Source: CAZEAN01 sp964510225 (lineage in GTDB: Bacteria; Planctomycetota; Planctomycetia; Isosphaerales; Isosphaeraceae). Taken from it: a DNA stretch of 64,000 nt. The stretch is from positions 1 to 64,000 of the forward strand of contig CAZEAN010000012.1 of NCBI GenBank assembly GCA_964510225.1. The letters run 5' to 3'. The position numbers and the translations under genes are program-made. The notes under the pieces are model-generated. The model made no database searches, was not told where the DNA came from, and saw only the letters and a list, made by a program, of their open reading frames with translations. Shown here piece by piece: positions 33,808 through 41,868 of this stretch; position 1 is the first letter of the stretch; each line of letters begins with the position of its first letter.

Positions 33808-34683
33808 ATGGTGTCGATTGCGTTGATCCTAGTCCTTCTGATCGGCATCTCGTTTGTGGTCGGTTGGGAATTACCAGGGACCACGATCCGACGCCCTGCT
33901 GTCATGGGGATCCTGAATCTCACACCCGATAGCTTCTCTGACGGCGGCAGGTTCAACGACATTGAAGTCGCCACGGCCCGAGCCGCAGAACTGGAAGCGC
34001 TCGGGGCGGACGTGATCGATCTCGGTGGCGAGTCGAGCCGTCCTGGAGCGAAGTCGGTACCTCTCGACGAAGAGATCCGACGCGTGATCCCTGTCATCGA
34101 GCAGATTACTGATCAGCTCAAGATCCCTATTTCCGTCGACACGATGAAGCCTGAGTTGGCGTCCCGGGCGATTCAGTTAGGGGCGTCCATCATCAACGAT
34201 ATCCGAGGTCTTGAAGATGACCGGATGGTGGAAGTCGTTGCAAATGCCGACGTCGGCGTGGTCCTGATGCATATCAAAGGGACCCCGATGACAATGCAAA
34301 ATAATCCTTCGTACGACAATGTCTGCGACGAAGTTTTCACTTACTTGGATCAACGCATTAGTCGGGCCGAATCAGCTGGGATTCGTCGGAGCCGCATAGC
34401 CATCGACCCCGGAATCGGCTTTGGAAAGTCGTCAAGTCACAATCTCGCGTTGCTTCAGTCGATTGACCGCCTCCGGACCTTCGGGTGCCCGATCTTGATC
34501 GGAACTTCCCGGAAGCGGTTTCTTTGGGGGCTCACTCAACGCGAGGTTGAAGACCGGCTTGTAGGGTCGGTCGTCTCGTCACTCGCAAGCCTCGTCGGGG
34601 GCGCCGATATCGTCCGCGTTCATGACGTCGGAGGGATGGTCGATGCGATCACTGTCTGGCGAGCGATCCGTGGCATCGATTAA
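33808..34683 (+). CDS. folP: Dihydropteroate synthase with N-terminal hydrophobic segment
   Basis: Makes dihydropteroate from 4-aminobenzoate and the pterin diphosphate in folate synthesis. From ATG 33808 the protein has 291 residues. The core begins MGILNLTPDSFSDGGRF, with DLGGESSRPGA, SVDTMKPE, INDIRG, VLMHIKGTP and DPGIGFGKSSSHN following in order. Residues 2-18 (VSIALILVLLIGISFVV) are strongly hydrophobic and look like a membrane anchor, unusual for this soluble enzyme. A GTG at 33856 would remove most of it but has no ribosome-binding site; ATG 33808 has GGGG nearby. The gene is 32 bases after the lptE-like gene. Confidence 0.93.
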   Translation: MVSIALILVLLIGISFVVGWELPGTTIRRPAVMGILNLTPDSFSDGGRFNDIEVATARAAELEALGADVIDLGGESSRPGAKSVPLDEEIRRVIPVIEQITDQLKIPISVDTMKPELASRAIQLGASIINDIRGLEDDRMVEVVANADVGVVLMHIKGTPMTMQNNPSYDNVCDEVFTYLDQRISRAESAGIRRSRIAIDPGIGFGKSSSHNLALLQSIDRLRTFGCPILIGTSRKRFLWGLTQREVEDRLVGSVVSSLASLVGGADIVRVHDVGGMVDAITVWRAIRGID

Positions 34684-34713
34684 CCAACAAACTAAAAATT
34701 GGTTGAAGCGATC

Positions 34714-35991
34714 ATGAGTGTCCTCACAGAGTCCGTAACCCTCCAGAGCTATTGCCTCGAGCTTGCTCGGCAAGCCAGAGAAGCTTCGCAACAACTCAAG
34801 ACGACTCGCGGTGACTCTAAGGATCGCTGGCTCAAGGCTGCAGCGTCCGCGATTCGTCAACGATCTTCGGAGATCTTCGAGGCCAATCAGCTCGATCTCG
34901 AAGCCGCGCCTGGACATGGACTAAGTAGTGCCGCGATTGATCGTCTCCGGCTCGATCAGAAGCGGATCGACTCAATCGCTGCCGCGCTCAACCAGATTGC
35001 AGACCTTCGGGACCCTGTCGGCGAGGTGATCGCAGCGGAGAACCGACCGAACGGGCTCTCGATCTCAAAGATCCGCGTTCCGCTCGGCGTCATCTTCATG
35101 ATGTACGAGAGCCGTCCCAACGTAACGGCGGACGCAGCGGCCCTCTCTCTGAAGAGCGGCAACGCAGTGATCCTCCGAGGCGGAAAGGAAGCTAAGGAAA
35201 CGAACCTGAGCATCTTCCGGATCCTGGTCGACCAACTCGAGACCGCGGGTCTTCCCCGTTATGCACTCCAATATGTCGATAAGACCGATCGAGAAGCAGT
35301 CGGGCACCTGCTCCAGTTGTCTGAGTTCATCGATCTCGCGATTCCTCGAGGTGGTCCGGGATTGATCCAACGGGTCGCATCCGAAGCAAAGATGCCGGTC
35401 TTGAAACATGATGCTGGCCTCTGCCACGTTTACATTGACGCTGCTGCCGACCCCAAAATGGCGATTGAGATTGCGGTTAACTCCAAGGCACAAAGGCCTG
35501 GCGTTTGTAATGCGGCGGAGACTCTCTTGATTCACCAGGCAATTGCTCCAAAACTCCTCCCGCAACTTGCCCAAGTTTTTGAAGAAGAAGGGGTCGAATT
35601 AAGGGGCGATCATCAGTGCCGGACGATCTGTCCCGGACTCCGCTCTGCGACCGTCGAGGACTGGGGGACGGAGTATCTCGACCGGATCCTCGCCATCAGA
35701 GTGGTGGAATCGATCAGCGAGGCGATCGCACACATCGGTGAATATGGTTCGGGACACACCGATGCCATCGTTACCAACGATCTCAAGGCAGCTCGACAAT
35801 TCACAACCGAAGTCGACAGTGCAGCAGTCTTGGTTAATGCCAGCACTCGATTCAACGATGGCGGTGAGCTTGGCCTCGGCGCGGAGATTGGGATCAGTAC
35901 GGACCGATTCCATGCACGTGGCCCTTGCGGTCTCCGTGAACTCACGACGACTAAGTGGATCGTGATCGGCGACGGTCAAGTAAGAACCTAA
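34714..35991 (+). CDS. proA: Gamma-glutamyl phosphate reductase
   Basis: NADPH-dependent reduction of glutamyl-5-phosphate in proline synthesis. The 425-residue protein is of the aldehyde dehydrogenase fold: LGVIFMMYESRPNVTADAA, GNAVILRGGKEA, IPRGGPGLIQ, and the catalytic Cys in RPGVCNAAETLLIH. The ending HARGPCGLRELTTTKW is typical. The ATG at 34714 is preferred to an in-frame TTG 15 bases earlier. It is the last gene of the long plus-strand run and convergent with the SDR gene only 20 bases away. proB is not nearby. Confidence 0.95.
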   Translation: MSVLTESVTLQSYCLELARQAREASQQLKTTRGDSKDRWLKAAASAIRQRSSEIFEANQLDLEAAPGHGLSSAAIDRLRLDQKRIDSIAAALNQIADLRDPVGEVIAAENRPNGLSISKIRVPLGVIFMMYESRPNVTADAAALSLKSGNAVILRGGKEAKETNLSIFRILVDQLETAGLPRYALQYVDKTDREAVGHLLQLSEFIDLAIPRGGPGLIQRVASEAKMPVLKHDAGLCHVYIDAAADPKMAIEIAVNSKAQRPGVCNAAETLLIHQAIAPKLLPQLAQVFEEEGVELRGDHQCRTICPGLRSATVEDWGTEYLDRILAIRVVESISEAIAHIGEYGSGHTDAIVTNDLKAARQFTTEVDSAAVLVNASTRFNDGGELGLGAEIGISTDRFHARGPCGLRELTTTKWIVIGDGQVRT

Positions 35992-36011
35992 TTGAAGCGT
36001 TCATCTTTGGA

Positions 36012-36902
36012 CTATTGATCTCTAATTACAGCCAGAGAACGCTCCAACCCGGACTCGATCGACTCCGGCACGAGTCCTGGCAAGCGTTCTGAAAGTAGGT
36101 CGGTTCGGAGCGAGACATCGGCAGGTCGAGGTTCCGGCGACGGGACGTCAGCTTGTCGATTGGGCTGAATCAAAGCAGGATCGCGATCCATCGCCTCAGC
36201 AAAACGTTGGGCCAATTGGAATCGATTCAACCGTTCCTGGCCTCCGAGATGGATCACCCCATTGATCTCTCTCCTCTTGACGAGCTGAATCAGCAAGAGG
36301 CCGGCGGTCGCGTAATCGAGCGGGGTCCTCCACTCGTCCCCAAAGAAAGATCGAGACTCCCCCTTCGATAGAGCGGTTTTGAGGGCATCGAAGAAAGTTG
36401 GCCGTCCCGATGCTGAAGGTCCGTAAAGCAGGCTGAGCCGAGCCGCGAGTTGGTCACCATCTCGGTAAAGAGACTCTTCAGCCTTCAATTTCGTTCGACC
36501 GTATTCGAGAACTGGCTCGGCCGGATCAGACTCTGAACGCCAACCCAGTGACCCATCGAAGACCAGATCGGTCGACGCGAGAATCAATCGAGTCTGATGA
36601 TGGAAGGACCACTCGGCGAGTTGCGCGGTGGCGTCAATGTTGAGTCGTTGCGCCATCAGAGGATCCCGGAAGGCGTCTGCGACCCGGCTGACCGCAGCAA
36701 GATGGATAATCCCTTCCGGACGATCCTGATTCAGCGCTTCGTGAACCGCCTGAGAGTCGGTCAGGTCCAAACTCCGAGCATTCGGAGAGGAGGTCGAGGA
36801 TGTCGGGCCATTCCAAGGGATGACGAAATCGTCAGATTGCTGAAGCAGACGGATCAGATAGGTGCCGAGTTGACCACTTGCGCCGGTAATAATGATCCGC
36901 AT
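36012..36902 (-). CDS. RmlD-like NAD(P)-dependent sugar reductase/epimerase
   Basis: A 296-residue extended short-chain dehydrogenase. The nucleotide-binding motif is TGASGQLGTYL (residues 5-15), with LAAVSRVADAFRDP, ASTDLVFDG, and YGRTKLKAEE (the YxxxK pair) in order. The layout is closest to dTDP-4-dehydrorhamnose reductase (RmlD), but no rmlABC neighbours exist, so the substrate is open. ATG 36902 is chosen because MRIIITGASGQLG is the natural N-terminus; an upstream frame to 37019 adds unlike sequence. Divergent from the ParB-like gene. Confidence 0.8.
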   Translation of the reverse strand: MRIIITGASGQLGTYLIRLLQQSDDFVIPWNGPTSSTSSPNARSLDLTDSQAVHEALNQDRPEGIIHLAAVSRVADAFRDPLMAQRLNIDATAQLAEWSFHHQTRLILASTDLVFDGSLGWRSESDPAEPVLEYGRTKLKAEESLYRDGDQLAARLSLLYGPSASGRPTFFDALKTALSKGESRSFFGDEWRTPLDYATAGLLLIQLVKRREINGVIHLGGQERLNRFQLAQRFAEAMDRDPALIQPNRQADVPSPEPRPADVSLRTDLLSERLPGLVPESIESGLERSLAVIRDQ

Positions 36903-37031
36903 CGGACCTGAGTTCTCCTCAAGTTGTGGTTCTCGGAGGGTATCCGATCCGATAGAAAAGCCAAGGTTGCTTGACAGGGATAGAAATGGTCGGTCCAGAG
37001 TTCTGAGATCGAAGGCCAAGGAGGGCCTCCG

Positions 37032-37940
37032 GTGGTCACCCGAACGTTTGCCGTCGACGAGTTGGTCCTTGACGACTCATTCAACCTCCGTGACCACCTC
37101 GATCCTGAGGCTATTGAACGGTATACCGAGTCCATCGAGGATTTGCCTCCTGTCACCGTCTTCGAAATCGAGGATCAGTGGGTACTCGTCGACGGATTCC
37201 ATCGTCATGCAGCCTCGGTCGCCATGGGGCGCGCATCGATTGACGCCGTCCTCCACCAAGGAACCTTCGAAGACGCCCTCCTCTTCGCCTCCTCGGCGAA
37301 TCTGAAGCACGGGCTTCCACTTCGACGTCAAGAGCGACGAAGAGCGGTCGAGATCCGACTCCGGCTACAACCAGAGAGTTCAGACCGCTCGCTTTCTAAA
37401 GAACTCGGCGTGAGTCGAGATCTCGTAGCGCGAGTCCGACTCGACCTCGTCCAGGCGGGTCAAATTGACGCGGTCGAAGGTCGAGTCGGAGCAGACGGTA
37501 AAGTCTATCCCTCACCACCGACGCGGATCCCGGAGTTGGAACGCGTTCCGCAAGAGCCTGGTCCGGACTCGACTGGCGGTAGTCGCGATACAGAGCCGAA
37601 ACGGCCTGGGAATCGGTCACGCGAAAGTGGCGAAGGGCTGCAACCAACGGAATCCCCTTTGGCTTCCGCTTCAGGATTACCCGACGCCAAGCAGCTTGCA
37701 CAAGCTGCTCCCGTCGAGCCTGGGATCCCCACGATCGACGAGATGCTCGAGCTGATGACAAGGCAACTCATGGAAGTCGCCTGCTGGATGGAGGAACCCG
37801 GGTTTGGTCTCGGTTTTCAAGACGCGAGTCCACAAGCCCAACGCCGACTTCGAGCCGTGGTCGGACTGCTCTCCGACCATCTCGCCAAACTCGAATCCGG
37901 CGATGCCATTGAAACGAGTCAGCACTCAAGCGATATCTAA
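37032..37940 (+). CDS. ParB/sulfiredoxin-fold domain protein, no ParA partner
   Basis: A 302-residue protein. The N-terminal 100 residues form a ParB-nuclease-like domain with the DGFHRHAAS signature (about 54-62; usual form DGxHR). A helix-turn-helix (RSLSKELGVSRDLVARVRLDL) follows. The middle (about 160-230) is Pro/Ser/Gly-rich and probably disordered, and the C-terminal 65 residues are helical. The start is GTG 37032 with AAGGAGG eight bases upstream. No parA, noc or parS-like sites are nearby, so it is more likely a DNA-binding regulator than a chromosome-partition factor. A bent palindrome CTAAGA-CA-TCTTAG overlaps its stop (37937-37950). Confidence 0.75.
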   Translation: MVTRTFAVDELVLDDSFNLRDHLDPEAIERYTESIEDLPPVTVFEIEDQWVLVDGFHRHAASVAMGRASIDAVLHQGTFEDALLFASSANLKHGLPLRRQERRRAVEIRLRLQPESSDRSLSKELGVSRDLVARVRLDLVQAGQIDAVEGRVGADGKVYPSPPTRIPELERVPQEPGPDSTGGSRDTEPKRPGNRSRESGEGLQPTESPLASASGLPDAKQLAQAAPVEPGIPTIDEMLELMTRQLMEVACWMEEPGFGLGFQDASPQAQRRLRAVVGLLSDHLAKLESGDAIETSQHSSDI

Positions 37941-37997
37941 GACATCTTAGTGTCTGCGGGAAACACCCGGATTGAACCAAACGGTTGAGGGTCCCTT

Positions 37998-39746
37998 ATG
38001 TTCGGAGCGCAGCTTCAGACCGATTCCAAAAGGATTCTCGACCAATGGGCGACTCTTTTTGTCGGTCTTGGGATTGTCATCCGACTGGTCCGCTTTGCGC
38101 TCCGCTATCCTCTGTGGCATGATGAAGCGTTCATCGCGGCCAATTTCATAGGCCAATCGTATCAAGACTTATCGGGATCACTTCGGTACCTCCAAGTCAG
38201 CCCCATTCTCTTTCTCTGGATCGAGAAATCGATTGTTGATCTCTTCGGATTCAACGAGTGGTCTCTCCGGCTCTTTCCACTTTGTTGCTCGATTGGTGGT
38301 CTCATCCTCTTCCAGCGACTTGTGAAGGAGATTGCTCACGGTTGGGCCTATCCGTTTTGCGTGGCTTTTCTCGCGGTTGCGTACTCTCCGATCCGTCATG
38401 GCAATGAAGTGAAATCTTATGCCGCTGATTTATTCGTTGCGACTGCCTTTGTCTTGATCGCGGTCCGTTGGCTGAATCGAACGCGGAGTCCGAGAGAGTT
38501 GCTTCTCTTGTCGGTCTTCATTCCGGTAGCGTTCGGACTCTCACTCCCAGCGATCTTCGTTGCGGGGGGGATTGGATTGGCCCTCTTTGCGCCGGCATGG
38601 AAGTCTGGTCGCCTCGGTAATCGGGTGGCGATCATCGCGTTTGGTCTTACTGGTTTGATTTCGTTTTTCATCAACTACCGATTTCACCTCTCCGTCGTGA
38701 GTTTTCCAGAGCTAAGGGACGAATACTTGGTCCCGTACTGGGCAGCGTCGTTTCCGCCGTTTGAAAACGGGCTCGGAGCGACCATGCTCTGGTTCTTTAG
38801 GATCCATCTTGGGAACCTCTTTGCCTATCCAGTCGGTGGGGAATCGGGGCTTAGTTTACTGACCTTTGTCGCAGTAATGGTCGGAGTAATTACACTCCTA
38901 AAAGGAAGAAAACACGCCTTAGTCGCGGTCCTCCTTGCTCCGTTCCTTCTCAACTTGATGGCTGCCGTAATCCGTCGCTATCCTTACGGCGGTGAGGCTC
39001 GGATCGCTCAGCACCTCGGACCTTCGATCTGTCTACTCGGAGGTATCGGCCTCACCAAAGTCCTGGAGTTCCTCCGGACCGAAACCCGTCGGACCCGGTT
39101 CCGGCGGGTCGCGCTGATTGGATTCGTTCTGGTCGGGATTTGCCTGCTGGTCGAGTCATTGATCCGTCCATATCACATGGCAAGTACGGCGCGCGATCGA
39201 TCCTTTGGACGATGGTTCTGGAGTACGGCGCGCACCGATGTCCCTCGATTCGAATCGAAGCACGATCTCGGCCTTGATTTCGAGCCGAACCAATGGCGCA
39301 CCGGGATTTCGTCCAGCTATCTCTGCAATCAAATGATTTATGGAAAGCAATCGATTGGCGATCCGAGACCGCTACAAATCATTGGTGACGCAAGAGGTCA
39401 GTTCGAAATCGTCGTCTTCCAGGTCGATGCGTATCCAGCACCGTTCGAAAACCCGAGATTCCTGGATTGGCTCTCGAAGATCGAAGCGCAATCAACGTTG
39501 ACGAATGTGACTTGTTTCAGAGTCAATAAAGGATATCAGCTTCCTGATTGGAAGGTCAGCCGCTATTGGCTCCTCGAGTTCGAATCAATTGAGCAGGAGC
39601 AATTGAAGTCCGACTTGACTCAAATCGAGACCATCAAGCGTTCCCAGCCGTCAATCGGGGCAAGTTCTGAGCAGGAATCGGGGTCGATGGCTGCAGCGGC
39701 GATCCGCAAGCTCGCCTCAAGACGAGGCCCTGGTCGCGAAAAGTAA
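37998..39746 (+). CDS. GT39-type multi-spanning glycosyltransferase-like protein
   Basis: A 582-residue integral membrane protein with about ten or more hydrophobic segments in residues 15-400, followed by a soluble C-terminal region. LWHDEAFIAAN near residue 40 is the acidic loop motif of GT39/ArnT/DUF2142-type transferases that use polyprenyl-phosphate sugars. YPLWHDE, VSPILFLWIEK and GLSLPAIF fit this fold. The last about 43 residues are encoded in DNA that also encodes the end of the convergent gene (127-bp overlap), and that tail is low-complexity. Donor and acceptor are unknown. Confidence 0.75.
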   Translation: MFGAQLQTDSKRILDQWATLFVGLGIVIRLVRFALRYPLWHDEAFIAANFIGQSYQDLSGSLRYLQVSPILFLWIEKSIVDLFGFNEWSLRLFPLCCSIGGLILFQRLVKEIAHGWAYPFCVAFLAVAYSPIRHGNEVKSYAADLFVATAFVLIAVRWLNRTRSPRELLLLSVFIPVAFGLSLPAIFVAGGIGLALFAPAWKSGRLGNRVAIIAFGLTGLISFFINYRFHLSVVSFPELRDEYLVPYWAASFPPFENGLGATMLWFFRIHLGNLFAYPVGGESGLSLLTFVAVMVGVITLLKGRKHALVAVLLAPFLLNLMAAVIRRYPYGGEARIAQHLGPSICLLGGIGLTKVLEFLRTETRRTRFRRVALIGFVLVGICLLVESLIRPYHMASTARDRSFGRWFWSTARTDVPRFESKHDLGLDFEPNQWRTGISSSYLCNQMIYGKQSIGDPRPLQIIGDARGQFEIVVFQVDAYPAPFENPRFLDWLSKIEAQSTLTNVTCFRVNKGYQLPDWKVSRYWLLEFESIEQEQLKSDLTQIETIKRSQPSIGASSEQESGSMAAAAIRKLASRRGPGREK

Positions 39747-40531
39747 GCCGACCCGTCCACGAGACTTACCAGCCCACTACGGACCGCGCGGAGTTGGTCC
39801 CAGCCCGGGCGTTCGGAAAGGTGGGCCAACTCGTGTCGTGTCCGTTCTAGATCAAATCCACAAGGGGCAATGATCAAGACCTCGGGATCAGCACTGACAA
39901 GTGATTCCCATGTCATTCGCCCCGAGGCTTGACCCGATTCAGCGATCAACTCTTCCCCCCCAGCATCGTGGATGATTTCTGGGTTCCAGTGCCCCGACCG
40001 ATAGAGTGGATCGGTCCATTCGAGATGGACGACCGTGGGTCTGGTCCGACTACTACGTCTACGACGGACCTCGTCTTTCGTCGCCCGGTAGCGGTCGATG
40101 AGATCCTCGGCCTCCGTGCTTGAGTTAAGGAGTTCGCCGACACGACGAAAGACTTCGAAAACTCCCTCAAGACTGGTCGGATTCACACTTTCGACGTGGG
40201 CCGCTGTCCGGCATTCCGCTGCAATTGAGCGGACCTGGGCTTCGTTCACAGCACAGACATCACACTGGGTTTGTGTGAGGATGAGGTCAGGTTCGAGCGA
40301 TTCGAGTAGCTCACGATTGAGCTCGTAGAGACTCCCCCCCTGCTCCGTGACCATCTGGTCGATTTGTAGCGAGTCGGTACTGGTCGGGCTGATTCTACTG
40401 CGGGTCAGGCGGGGTAGTTCTCCGACATCGGCAGGGTAATCGCATTCGTGCGTAACGCCGACAAGTGATTCACGATGTCCGAGAGCACAGAGAAGCTCGG
40501 TCAGTGAGGGGAGGAGACTAACGATCCGCAT
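39620..40531 (-). CDS. BtuF-like periplasmic-binding-fold protein without signal peptide
   Basis: A 303-residue protein of the helical-backbone metal/cobalamin-binding fold: MRIVSLLPSLTELLCALG, VGVTHECDYP, EPDLILTQTQCDVCAV, EWTDPLYRSGHWNPEII, ADPEVLIIAPCGFDLERT and YFSRPGPRLEASLRI. The pattern resembles BtuF-like cobalamin-binding proteins that lack export signals in several phyla. No ABC transporter genes are near. ATG 40531 is chosen; a TTG at 40573 would add a non-homologous start. Its 3' end overlaps the GT39-like gene by 127 bp on the opposite strand. Confidence 0.78.
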   Translation of the reverse strand: MRIVSLLPSLTELLCALGHRESLVGVTHECDYPADVGELPRLTRSRISPTSTDSLQIDQMVTEQGGSLYELNRELLESLEPDLILTQTQCDVCAVNEAQVRSIAAECRTAAHVESVNPTSLEGVFEVFRRVGELLNSSTEAEDLIDRYRATKDEVRRRRSSRTRPTVVHLEWTDPLYRSGHWNPEIIHDAGGEELIAESGQASGRMTWESLVSADPEVLIIAPCGFDLERTRHELAHLSERPGWDQLRAVRSGLVSLVDGSAYFSRPGPRLEASLRIAAAAIDPDSCSELAPIDGWERLMVSI

Positions 40532-40579
40532 TCTGATATCTATCCTAGGTTTCGGATGGGAGTCAGAAGCCAATCAGAC

Positions 40580-41818
40580 TCACGATTGGTTCAATTTCAG
40601 ATCCGGCCCAACGCCAACAACCGTGAACGGGAAGAGTGGATACTGTTCTAAAACGCGTCGAATCGAATCCAGTGTGACTTCGGAGCAACGCCTCATCTCA
40701 TCCTCAACTGAGAGATAGGTCCGCTGGTAGGCCCAGTGAGAGCCGACTGGCATCATTCGACCCATGGATCGCTCACTTCGGAGCACGAGCTGCGCGAGGA
40801 CCTTGTTCTTGGCCCGTTCCAATTCTTCTGCGGTCGGCCCTTCCGCCATCATTTTTTGATACGCGGCCGTGAGTCTTCCGAGGTTGGCCTCGGCATCATT
40901 CGGCCCACAACTGAGGAATGAGTAGAAAGCGCCGGTGCCCTGATAATCTTGGTAGCTCAGCTCGGCGGCATCGGCATAACCAGGGTCGATCAGATCCCAG
41001 TAAAGCCTTGAGCCCGAATGGTCTCCGAGAATCGTCGCCAGTAATGCAGCCGAGTATCGGTCATCATCTTCGAGTGGTGGGGCATCGGCGACGGTGATCA
41101 GGGTGGCTTGGTGGTCATCCACACGATTGATCACCACGAGTTCGCCGACCCCGCGATGGGGTGAGCTTGATCGACTCGCGGTTCCTTTGTTCCAACTTCC
41201 GCAAAGTCGCTCGGCGAGATCCCGGAATTGATTCCACTCCGCGTTCCCGGTAGCGACGAGAAGCAGATTCGACGCACCATAACGCGCATCGAAATAGGCT
41301 CGCATTTGTTCGATCTTGAGATCGCCGACAGATTTCAGCGTGCCGAGCACACTTCCACCCAAGGGATGGTTACCGAAGTGGGCTGCCTTCGCCGCTTCAT
41401 AGGCGACCATCATCGGGTTATCGTTATACATGTGAATCTCTTCGAGAATCACTTGCTTTTCGGTTTCGAAGTCGGTTTCATCAAGCCTTGGCCGGAGGAT
41501 ATCAGCGAGGATCTCCGTCGCCGATCCGAGGTATTCGGGAAGGACACCGGCGTAGAAGACGGTATCTTCCTCTGAAGTCATCGCATTGTGTTTGGCACCG
41601 ATTCGATCGAAATCACGATTGACCCTGATCGCATCACGGGTTGGCGTCCCCTTAAAGACCATGTGTTCCAGAAAGTGAGAAACACCTGCGACCTCGGGTG
41701 ATTCGTCACGGCTCCCAGTCTTGACAAAGAAGCCAGCCGCCACGGCATGTGCTTGATTGCTCCGTTCCAGAATGACTTCAAGACCATTGGAGAGAGTATC
41801 GTGATGGAATGTCACCAT
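40580..41818 (-). CDS. M16 family zinc metallopeptidase, active-site-bearing
   Basis: A 412-residue insulinase-type peptidase. The inverted zinc motif HFLEHMVFKGT (HxxEH) is near residue 45, and the second metal glutamate lies in EKQVILEEI about 75 residues later. The second half has the usual M16 C-terminal domain fold. It follows the related but motif-less gene by 50 bases. In bacteria such pairs form a heterodimer in which only one subunit is catalytic. Location is probably cytoplasmic or periplasmic; no signal peptide is seen. Confidence 0.92.
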   Translation of the reverse strand: MVTFHHDTLSNGLEVILERSNQAHAVAAGFFVKTGSRDESPEVAGVSHFLEHMVFKGTPTRDAIRVNRDFDRIGAKHNAMTSEEDTVFYAGVLPEYLGSATEILADILRPRLDETDFETEKQVILEEIHMYNDNPMMVAYEAAKAAHFGNHPLGGSVLGTLKSVGDLKIEQMRAYFDARYGASNLLLVATGNAEWNQFRDLAERLCGSWNKGTASRSSSPHRGVGELVVINRVDDHQATLITVADAPPLEDDDRYSAALLATILGDHSGSRLYWDLIDPGYADAAELSYQDYQGTGAFYSFLSCGPNDAEANLGRLTAAYQKMMAEGPTAEELERAKNKVLAQLVLRSERSMGRMMPVGSHWAYQRTYLSVEDEMRRCSEVTLDSIRRVLEQYPLFPFTVVGVGPDLKLNQS

Positions 41819-41868
41819 TTCATTCCCAGAAGTTGAAGAGAGGATCGAGCGCTCAAACGAAGTCGACG

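Noticed and set aside
36012..36902. Firm assignment as rmlD
   Set aside because: The fold fits but no rmlA, rmlB or rmlC is nearby, so the gene symbol is left blank.
37937..37950. Palindrome CTAAGA-CA-TCTTAG considered as a parS-like or terminator site
   Set aside because: It overlaps a stop codon, has a two-base centre, does not match the parS consensus and has no U-tract.
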